The position numbers and the translations under genes are program-made. Shown here in pieces: positions 1 to 5,472 of a DNA stretch of 64,000 nt (within the stretch, counting starts at the first letter, position 1; the number at the start of each line of letters is the position of its first letter). The stretch is from Oscillospiraceae bacterium (GTDB lineage Bacteria; Bacillota_A; Clostridia; Oscillospirales; Ruminococcaceae), in assembly GCA_004558145.1 (NCBI GenBank), contig SFDQ01000007.1, forward strand, positions 32,394 through 96,393, in the 5' to 3' direction. Under the pieces are notes generated by a model. That model did not search any database. It had not been told where the DNA came from and saw only the letters and a list, made by a program, of their open reading frames with translations.

Positions 1-23
1 TTCAGCACAGATGTTTCAGGTCG

Positions 24-29
24 ATTATA
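24..29 (-). promoter_or_regulatory. Possible -10 box of a gene beyond the left edge
   Basis: Read on the minus strand, TATAAT lies just after the end of the sirtuin remnant and points out of the window. The -35 match (TTTAAA) is poor. The first 47 bases hold nothing else that I can see. Confidence 0.3.
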
Positions 30-47
30 CCACAGCCGGAAAGACTT

Positions 48-914
48 TTAAAGCATGGCCAGGGTCTCCCCAATATCTCCTTCGATGCAAACCGCCTGTT
101 TTCGTATCTCTTCCGGGCAGTATGCCTCCGACAGGTTTATGCAGGCGTAGACTGCTCTGGCATTTTGCCTGGTCATTCTCCAAAAAGGGTATTTGATAAT
201 AACCGGGGTATTGCCGCCCACGCCCAGCTCCAGAAAGAGAACGCGCTTTTCCGCGTGGAGACGGATGAAATCCTTATACCTCCGCGCGGCGGCATGCCAG
301 CCTTCATCCTCCACAAAAGTACCGTCTGCCCGCAGATTCATGGACATGGGTCTGCCGCACACCGGGCAGCACGGCACCAGCTCATGAGGGATCTTTCCGC
401 CTCTTTATGTTGCAAACATTCTTTTGACGGCGGCTTCGTTGTCATACGTTTTTTGATGGCAGGGCTCAGAACACTGCCACAGCCCATAGTCGCCCTGCGT
501 GTAAAACAAGCGGCACTTGTCAAACCCGGCTTTCTGGAAACAGTGGTCCACATTGGTGGTCAGCACAAAATAGTCTTTTTGACGCACCAGCTTCAAAAGA
601 TCGCTGTAAACCGGCTTTGGCGGGTCCATATAGCGGTTGATGAAGATGTATCGGCTCCAATATGCCCAATATTCCTCCAGGGTGTCAAAAGGATAGAATC
701 CTCCGAAATACATGTCGCGAAATCCGTACTTCTGAATAAAGTCGCTGAAATAGCGTTCAAACCGCTCGCCGGTATATGTGAACCCCGCCGATGTGGAGAG
801 CCCGGCCCCGGCCCCGATCACGACCGCATCCGCAGCGTCGAGCTCCTGCCTGAGCCGCGCGATGTTATCCCAGCAAACGCTTGTAGATGACGTAGTCACT
901 CTGCTTGAATACAT
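48..914 (-). pseudogene. Class-M sirtuin (SirTM-like ADP-ribosyltransferase), interrupted by an in-frame stop
   Basis: Sir2-family NAD-dependent enzyme. The N-terminal part shows the NAD loop GAGAGLSTSAGF, then TTNVDH, and TQGDY where classical sirtuins carry the catalytic His; Gln there and the later MNLR arginine are marks of macrodomain-linked SirTM enzymes, which ADP-ribosylate proteins rather than deacetylate them (family knowledge). A TAA at 405-407 interrupts the frame after about 169 residues. The same frame then continues through GKIPHELVPCCPVCG, a zinc-binding Cys pair and the C-terminus, so a single C-to-T change (CAA to TAA) would explain it. The ATG at 914 follows AGGTGA and overlaps the end of the macrodomain remnant. 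It may be a dead gene, a sequencing error or, less likely, read-through. The GC content looks lower than in the rest of the window. Confidence 0.85.
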
Positions 915-1265
915 TGAAGATCACCTTGGTTTTTTCGAGTTGCGCCGCTGCCACGCCTGCACCGTCTGCACGGCGATTTCTGCCTCCAGCGTGGTGATGT
1001 ACCCCTTCCAGAGGTAGAGGCCGGGGCGCACCGGGGTCAGCTCGCTCAACTTTGTCACGCCCCGTTCGGCAAGCCGCGCTTCAAGATAGGCATCCTGAAC
1101 GCTCAAAAAATCCTCGTCGGCAGGGGCAGGCGGACGGAGATTCATCAGGCTGCGCAGAAGCCGCCTTTTTTCCGCAAGGCCGGATGGCACAGGGATGCCA
1201 TGATACTCTTTTCTTTCGTTCAGCAGCCAGCGGATCATAAAATCAGCATGTTGTTCCAGCGTCAT
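865..1265 (-). pseudogene. Macrodomain protein (ADP-ribosyl hydrolase type), internally deleted and frameshifted
   Basis: The N-terminal 90 residues match the lead-in of bacterial protein-ADP-ribose hydrolases linked to SirTM, ending in LYLWKGYITTL where the family has a GD-I-T motif; Asp is here Tyr. The next residues (AEIAVQTVQAWQ) resemble the last helix of the family, so the catalytic centre of roughly 130-150 residues is missing. The N-terminal frame stops at 921-923. One base earlier in the A6 run (930-935 on the plus strand) the other frame continues KVIFNVFKQSDYVIYK to a TAA at 865-867, the normal C-terminus of this family. Adding one A restores it. Start ATG 1265 follows GGAG. Intact homologues remove ADP-ribose added by the neighbouring sirtuin; this copy should be inactive. 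Confidence 0.8.
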
Positions 1266-1269
1266 ATCG

Positions 1270-1491
1270 TCATCTCCGTTCGATCGCTCTCGCAGGGCAG
1301 ATCTCAAAGCAGTTTCCGCAACGGATGCAGCGCTCCTGACTGATCACGACAGGCTTCTGCGTTATGTCGATACATTTCTGCGGGCATTTGGAAAAGCACA
1401 GTTTGCATCCGATGCAGCTGTCTGTCACGAAGTAACCATTTTCCTGCTTCTGTGCTTCGCTGCCGGAAAAGCCCACTCGTTCACCTAGCAT
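1270..1491 (-). CDS. Small 2x[4Fe-4S] ferredoxin
   Basis: A 73-residue protein with two ferredoxin cluster motifs, CIGCKLCFSKCPQKC and CIRCGNCFEICPARA, each followed by the usual distant Cys-Pro. It would carry two [4Fe-4S] clusters in the cytoplasm as an electron carrier. I take the ATG at 1491, preceded by AGGTGGG, over the in-frame ATG at 1515. Four bases separate its stop from the start of the macrodomain remnant, so the ferredoxin, macrodomain and sirtuin genes form one operon. Ferredoxin-like genes next to macrodomain/Sir2 pairs are seen in Clostridia (my recollection of family context). This is the only gene of the three that looks intact. Confidence 0.75.
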   Translation of the reverse strand: MLGERVGFSGSEAQKQENGYFVTDSCIGCKLCFSKCPQKCIDITQKPVVISQERCIRCGNCFEICPARAIERR

Positions 1492-1515
1492 CGGAATCCC
1501 ACCTCGCTTCAGCAT

Positions 1516-1648
1516 CCCCGGCGGAAAACGCCGTGTGGTTTCGGTTCAGGATGAAAAAAAGGGTTCTCTGACCTTCATCTGTTTTGTCTCCCTCCGCGTC
1601 AAAAGGAAAGAAGCCCTGCAAGCCGGCGGCCCGCAGGGCTTTCCCGTA
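1516..1648. other. Intergenic region upstream of the ferredoxin operon
   Basis: Holds the terminator of the PNPOx gene (1601-1641) and about 80 bases in which I see no convincing promoter for the ferredoxin operon, another hint of decay. Confidence 0.4.
1601..1641 (-). terminator. Terminator of the PNPOx gene
   Basis: Arms AAGCCCTGC and GCAGGGCTT (1611-1619 with 1633-1641) followed on the minus strand by a T-rich tract. Confidence 0.7.
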
Positions 1649-2050
1649 TTACAAATCGTACTCCTTGGGCGGCTCGCCGGAAAAGTCCGCGATCACTCCG
1701 TGGGCGTTCTTCAGATAGAACACCTCGAAAATCGGGTTGGTGGGCTCGCCGTACTGGCCTTTGACAATGGGATTGTTCATGCACATCTCCTTGGCGGCCA
1801 TGTTGTTCTCAAAAACAGCCTCTCCATGCAGGCGGATCCACGCGTAGGACGGGCTGGACACAGTCACCTCCACATTGGGGTTGGCCTGCATATCCTTGTA
1901 AACATCCTTCTGGTTGTTGGTGCAGAACCACAGCTTGCCATCCATCTCACCGGCAAACATGAAGGGACGGCATTTGGCTTTTCCGTCGCGCCCGACTGTG
2001 GCCAGATATTGCACCGGATTTTCCTGCAAAAACTTCACGACTTCGTTCAT
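1649..2050 (-). CDS. Pyridoxamine 5'-phosphate oxidase-family flavin-binding protein
   Basis: A 133-residue split-barrel protein of the PNPOx-like family. It opens with the typical NEVVKFLQENPVQYLATVGRDGKAKCRPF and carries WFCTNNQKDVYKDM and WIRLHGEAVF. Members usually bind FMN or a related cofactor and act as small cytoplasmic reductases or oxidases; the substrate here is unknown. The ATG at 2050 follows AGGAGGT. It is divergent from an HxlR regulator, with a perfect palindrome between the two promoters, so it is probably the regulator's target. True vitamin B6 oxidases are longer, so that role is unlikely. Confidence 0.85.
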   Translation of the reverse strand: MNEVVKFLQENPVQYLATVGRDGKAKCRPFMFAGEMDGKLWFCTNNQKDVYKDMQANPNVEVTVSSPSYAWIRLHGEAVFENNMAAKEMCMNNPIVKGQYGEPTNPIFEVFYLKNAHGVIADFSGEPPKEYDL

Positions 2051-2112
2051 GGTACATACCTCCTGATGTTTAAATGTCGTTTTGAGATTTGCAATTTTCG
2101 CCTTGCAAGATT

Positions 2113-2141
2113 ATAATAAATCCATTAGTTTCTTGTGTAAA
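2113..2141 (-). promoter_or_regulatory. Promoter of the PNPOx gene
   Basis: On the minus strand: -35 TTTACA (2136-2141), 17-base spacer, -10 TATTAT (2113-2118). Confidence 0.65.
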
Positions 2142-2145
2142 GTAA

Positions 2146-2159
2146 GCACAATATTGTGC
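2146..2159. promoter_or_regulatory. Probable HxlR operator, 14-bp perfect palindrome
   Basis: GCACAATATTGTGC reads the same on both strands. It overlaps the -35 box of the HxlR gene and sits four bases upstream of the PNPOx -35, so a bound dimer could control both genes. Confidence 0.6.
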
Positions 2160-2182
2160 CGTAGTTACCAAAACGATACTAT
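2154..2182 (+). promoter_or_regulatory. Promoter of the HxlR gene
   Basis: -35 TTGTGC (2154-2159), 17-base spacer, -10 TACTAT (2177-2182); the ribosome site ACAGGAGAG follows at about 2185. Confidence 0.6.
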
Positions 2183-2201
2183 TGACAGGAGAGTGCATGC
2201 C

Positions 2202-2528
2202 ATGATTTCATCCAAGGAACTGCCCGCCTGCCCGGTGGAGACAACGCTCATGCTCATTGGCGACAAATGGAAAGTCCTGATCCTGCGGGACCTGATGCCG
2301 GGGACCAAGCGGTTCGGTGAGTTGAAGAAGTCCATTGGCAGCGTTTCTCAGAAAGTCCTCACCGCGCAGCTGCGGGACATGGAGGAAAAGGGACTGGTCA
2401 GCCGCAAGGTATACGCCGAAGTGCCCCCTCGGGTCGAGTACAGCCTGACTGAACTGGGGAAAAGCCTGAATCCGGTTTTGGACGCCATGCGGGTGTGGGG
2501 TGAGAATTACAAAACTCAAAATGAGTAA
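2202..2528 (+). CDS. HxlR-family winged-helix transcriptional regulator
   Basis: A 108-residue protein with the HxlR hallmark CPVETTLMLIGDKWKVLILRDLMPGTKRFGEL near the N-terminus, a recognition helix in the SQKVLTAQLRDME stretch, and a wing ending in RVEYSLTELG. These small dimers bind inverted repeats and often sense redox-active or electrophilic compounds through the N-terminal Cys; one Cys is present at about residue 9. The ATG at 2202 is set by the GGAG ahead of it; a longer in-frame opening upstream lacks a ribosome site and would run through the promoter. Likely autoregulates and controls the divergent PNPOx gene. Confidence 0.9.
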   Translation: MISSKELPACPVETTLMLIGDKWKVLILRDLMPGTKRFGELKKSIGSVSQKVLTAQLRDMEEKGLVSRKVYAEVPPRVEYSLTELGKSLNPVLDAMRVWGENYKTQNE

Positions 2529-2588
2529 GAGGCGGTTGACGGCATTTTTCCCGGCCCGCCCGGAGCAGCGCTGACCGCCGTTGCAGAC

Positions 2589-2625
2589 AAAAAGCCGCCA
2601 CAGGAAAGACCTGCGGCGGCTTTTT
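2589..2625. terminator. Bidirectional terminator between hxlR and the MATE gene
   Basis: AAAAAGCCGCC and GGCGGCTTTTT arms with an inner CAGG/CCTG pair and T-runs on both strands, serving two converging genes. Confidence 0.85.
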
Positions 2626-2646
2626 GCGCCATTTCACATGTTTCTC

Positions 2647-4017
2647 TCAGGCCCGGGCGGAAGCAGCCTGCGCATCCAGCAGCTTGAACTGCCGGCGCAC
2701 CAGCAAAACCGAGACCGCAAAGGCGATGAAGTCCGCAATGGGGCCGGCGAGAAGCACGCCGAACACCCCAAGCCACAGCGGAAGGATCAGGATGAGCGGG
2801 ATGAGGAAAAATACCTGCCGGGTCAGCGACAGGAGCAGGCCCTTCATGGCTTTGCCGATGGCGGTGAAGAAATTGGAGGACAGAAGCTGCACTCCGTTCA
2901 CCAGCACCATAAAAAGGAAGGTGCGCATGAACAGCACCGCAAAGTCAAAATAGAGCGGGTCGCCGGTGCCGAAGATGGCGATGATCTGACGCGGAAAGAA
3001 CTGGAACAGGCAGAAGCCCACACCGGAAACCGCCAAATTCCACTTGATGGCCAGCATATATGCCTGTTTGACGCGGTCGTAACGCCCGGCGCCGTAGTTG
3101 TAGCCAATGATGGGCTGCACGCCCTGGGAAATGCCCACGATGATGGAAAGCAGGATGGCGTTGGTCTTCATCACGATGCCGCAGGCGGCCAGCGGGATGT
3201 CGGTGCCATAGACCGAAAGCGCGCCATAGTAAGTCAGCGAGTTGTTCAGCACGATCTGCACGATGGTGATGGCCACCTGATTCAGGCAGCTGCTGGTGCC
3301 CATGTACATCGTGCGCAGCGCGTCCCGCAGGTCAAGGCGGAAGCAGGCTTTTGTGAGCCGCACCGTACGGAAAAGCCACAGATAGCGGATGGTCAGGAAA
3401 AAGGACAGCACCTGCCCCAGCACCGTGGCCAGCGCCGCGCCGAAAACGCCCCAATGAAACCCGAAAATGAAGATGGGGTCCAGAATGGTGTTCGCAATGG
3501 CGCCGGCCACCATGCACGCCATGGAGTAGCGAGGGCTGCCGTCCGCCCGGATCAGATTGCTGACACCATTGGTGAGGATGAGAAAAGGCATGCCCACAAG
3601 GGTGACCCCGGCGTACTGCCGTGCAAGGGGCATGACCTCCGCCGTTGCCCCGAACACCCGCAAAAGCTGAGGCAGAAACGCCTCCCCCACCAGCAGATAC
3701 AAAAGGCCGGCAGCCGCCATCAGCACGACCCCGTTGCCCGCAAGCGCCGCCGCCCGCTCCGGTTCTTTGCGGCCAAGGCACAGGGAAAAGCGCGAGGCGC
3801 TGCCGATGCCCAGCAGCAGCGATATCGCAAGGCAGATGGTGGACAGCGGATAGGACACATTGGTGGCGGCATTTCCCAGATAGCCCACGCCCTGGCCGAT
3901 AAAGACCTGGTCCACGATGTTGTAAAGCGAGCTGACCAGCGTCGCCGTGATGCTGGGCACTGCAAACGAGCGCAGCAGTTTGGAAATTTTTTCGGTCCCC
4001 AGCGGGTTCTCACTCAT
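2647..4017 (-). CDS. MATE-family multidrug exporter (MepA-like)
   Basis: A 456-residue protein with twelve hydrophobic segments in two halves, typical of MATE antiporters that drive drugs or toxic metabolites out using Na+ or H+. Recognisable pieces are PLGTEKISKLLRSFAVPS at the start, YNIVDQVFIGQ, the repeated LGIGSASRFSL and ISQGVQPIIGYNYGA. I prefer the ATG at 4017: GGGAG lies nine bases upstream and the start overlaps the last eight bases of the MarR gene. Two in-frame ATGs (4026, 4041) are alternatives. The MarR partner is the likely repressor, as in the Staphylococcus aureus mepR-mepA pair. Confidence 0.92.
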   Translation of the reverse strand: MSENPLGTEKISKLLRSFAVPSITATLVSSLYNIVDQVFIGQGVGYLGNAATNVSYPLSTICLAISLLLGIGSASRFSLCLGRKEPERAAALAGNGVVLMAAAGLLYLLVGEAFLPQLLRVFGATAEVMPLARQYAGVTLVGMPFLILTNGVSNLIRADGSPRYSMACMVAGAIANTILDPIFIFGFHWGVFGAALATVLGQVLSFFLTIRYLWLFRTVRLTKACFRLDLRDALRTMYMGTSSCLNQVAITIVQIVLNNSLTYYGALSVYGTDIPLAACGIVMKTNAILLSIIVGISQGVQPIIGYNYGAGRYDRVKQAYMLAIKWNLAVSGVGFCLFQFFPRQIIAIFGTGDPLYFDFAVLFMRTFLFMVLVNGVQLLSSNFFTAIGKAMKGLLLSLTRQVFFLIPLILILPLWLGVFGVLLAGPIADFIAFAVSVLLVRRQFKLLDAQAASARA

Positions 4018-4459
4018 CGAACTCATCTCCCACCCGCTCAACGTTCAGTTCCTTTGCCATGTGCCTGCCCATGCCCGCCAGCATGCGGCTGAATTCGGCC
4101 TGTTCCTCGGGGGACAGTTCCGCGTTCAGCAGTTCTTCCGTTGCGCGGCAGGCTTCACGCACCTGCCCGGCAATGTCCAGCGCTTTCTGCGTGGGATAGA
4201 GCTGCCATGTGCGCTTATCCTTCGCACTGGGCTGACGGGTCAAAAACCCGTTGCGCTCCAGCTGCGCGATGGTGCGCACGATGTTGCTGGGGTGCACATA
4301 GACGCTGTTCAAAAACGAGTCCTGCGAAATGCCCGGCTCATCACAGACCTTCAAAAGATACATGTGTTGGCTGCTGTTGATGCCCAGCGGCGCAAGCTGC
4401 GCGTCCAGACAGCATTTGGCAAACCGGTCCGTCACAGACAGCCATTTCAATAGTTTCAT
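4010..4459 (-). CDS. MarR-family repressor of the MATE operon
   Basis: A 149-residue winged-helix protein. The central DNA-binding part covers the HPSNIVRTIAQLERNGFLTRQPSAKDKRTWQLYPT region, with the recognition helix and the basic wing DKRT. MarR dimers bind palindromes and are released by small ligands, often substrates of the exporter they control. The ATG at 4459 follows GGAGGCG. The open frame extends further upstream but runs through the inverted-repeat region without a ribosome site. It overlaps the downstream MATE start by eight bases, so they are co-translated. Confidence 0.88.
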   Translation of the reverse strand: MKLLKWLSVTDRFAKCCLDAQLAPLGINSSQHMYLLKVCDEPGISQDSFLNSVYVHPSNIVRTIAQLERNGFLTRQPSAKDKRTWQLYPTQKALDIAGQVREACRATEELLNAELSPEEQAEFSRMLAGMGRHMAKELNVERVGDEFDE

Positions 4460-4491
4460 TTTCTCGCCTCCGTTCATTAAGATACACCTAA

Positions 4492-4543
4492 TTGCGTGCG
4501 CATGCAATAATGTTTTTAAAAAAATAGTCCCTATGCGCACGCA
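4492..4543. promoter_or_regulatory. Candidate MarR operator region with inverted repeats
   Basis: TTGCGTGCGCATGCAA (4492-4507) is a near-perfect palindrome of the MarR-box TTGC-N-GCAA kind. An 11-base arm TGCGTGCGCAT (4493-4503) recurs exactly inverted at 4533-4543. The pair lies 35-80 bases upstream of the MarR start. Confidence 0.6.
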
Positions 4544-4548
4544 CACGC

Positions 4549-4592
4549 AAAAAGGCGCGCTGCCTCTGGCGCATTGCGCCGCCGGCCGCGCG
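4549..4592 (-). terminator. Probable terminator of the small conserved gene
   Basis: GC-rich nested arms followed by TTTTT on the minus strand; the stem is imperfect. Confidence 0.45.
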
Positions 4593-4602
4593 TCTTCTGC
4601 CA

Positions 4603-4842
4603 TCATTTCAGATAGTCCCCCACGGGGCTGAAATTGTATTGTTTGATGATCTTCACAATGATGGACCCGTCGGGTTGCTCGCTCTCCTCCACGATGCGGT
4701 ACTGGGTGCGGTTGCGCTCCAGCCCTTTTTTATATTGCTCCACTTCCTGGCGCACCAATTTCACCGCCACCTCGCGGGGAATGTCCTCCTTGAGCAAAAA
4801 ATGCAGCGTTTGACAGATGCATGCAGCTTTTACGCGTTTCAT
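4603..4842 (-). CDS. Small conserved protein of unknown function
   Basis: A 79-residue soluble protein with no signal peptide, rich in charged residues (KLVRQEVEQYKKGLERNRTQYRIVEE) and ending in a beta-rich GSIIVKIIKQYNFSPVGDYL. I recall similar short unannotated proteins in Clostridia, but no function is known to me. It has its own consensus promoter and an AAAGGG ribosome site, and no partner gene, so it is a monocistronic gene. The reading frame looks genuine from codon use and the promoter and ribosome site. Confidence 0.7.
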   Translation of the reverse strand: MKRVKAACICQTLHFLLKEDIPREVAVKLVRQEVEQYKKGLERNRTQYRIVEESEQPDGSIIVKIIKQYNFSPVGDYLK

Positions 4843-4926
4843 TGCAGCTTCATCCCTTTCAAGAAAATAACGCGCGGCGCCTCATGCAACCGGAATTACG
4901 CACGAGTGCCACACGTTGTTACTATT

Positions 4927-4955
4927 ATTGTACCCCGTTTTCGGCCGGATCTCAA
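4927..4955 (-). promoter_or_regulatory. Promoter of the small conserved gene
   Basis: On the minus strand: -35 TTGAGA (4950-4955), 17-base spacer, -10 TACAAT (4927-4932). Confidence 0.7.
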
Positions 4956-5025
4956 AGGCAGTTTTGAACAAAAATCGCTGTTGGCATTTTTTAAAAAATG
5001 CCCTGTGAACAGGCCGGCAAAGGGC

Positions 5026-5054
5026 TTGACAGCGCCGCTCTAACATGTTAGACT
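5026..5054 (+). promoter_or_regulatory. Promoter of the BlaI-M56 operon
   Basis: -35 TTGACA (5026-5031), 17-base spacer, -10 TAGACT (5049-5054). The first operator lies over the -10 box. Confidence 0.85.
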
Positions 5055-5079
5055 AAAGGCAAACTCTAACGCATTAGAG
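5039..5079. promoter_or_regulatory. Two BlaI-type operators
   Basis: The perfect 14-bp palindrome TCTAACATGTTAGA (5039-5052) covers the -10 box. The second, CTCTAACGCATTAGAG (5064-5079), has six-base arms and lies just before the ribosome site. The shared core TCTAAC/TTAGA marks the binding sequence of the neighbouring BlaI protein and predicts autorepression. Confidence 0.85.
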
Positions 5080-5094
5080 AAGGAGGCAGCGCCG

Positions 5095-5472
5095 ATGGAA
5101 GTGCCCAAAGTTTTTGAAAGTGAATACCGCTTGTGTCTCATTTTGTGGGAGCACGAGCCCATCAAGAGCAGCGAGCTGGTGCAGTTGTGCCGCGAGCAGC
5201 TTGGCTGGAAGCCCACCACCACCTACACCGTCATCAAGCGGCTGAGCGAGCGGGGCGTTTTGAAAAACGAAAACACCATCGTGACCTCGCTGGTGAGCAA
5301 GGATCAGGTGCAGGCCGCGGAAATCGACGAACTGGTGGAAAAGACCTTTGAGGGCTCGCTGCCCGCCTTTGTGGCGGCCTTCACAAAGCACCGCAAGCTT
5401 TCGGCAAAGGAAGTGGACGAGGTGCAGGCAATGATCGACCGGTTCAGGGAGGAGGCAGTACACGATGGCTGA
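5095..5472 (+). CDS. BlaI/MecI/CopY-family repressor
   Basis: A 125-residue protein with an N-terminal winged helix (residues 5-75; WKPTTTYTVIKRLSERGVLK is the recognition region) and a C-terminal dimerisation helix pair. BlaI-type repressors are cut when the partner membrane protease is activated, releasing the operon. The ATG at 5095 follows AGGAGG. The last eight bases overlap the start of the M56 gene. The two palindromes in its own promoter are its likely operators. The signal is probably not a beta-lactam, because the partner's sensor domain is not penicillin-binding. Confidence 0.92.
   Translation: MEVPKVFESEYRLCLILWEHEPIKSSELVQLCREQLGWKPTTTYTVIKRLSERGVLKNENTIVTSLVSKDQVQAAEIDELVEKTFEGSLPAFVAAFTKHRKLSAKEVDEVQAMIDRFREEAVHDG

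Noticed and set aside
921..935. Programmed frameshift in the A6 run of the macrodomain gene
   Set aside because: The catalytic centre is missing upstream, so making the C-terminus in frame would not give an active protein; loss of one A in a decaying gene is simpler.
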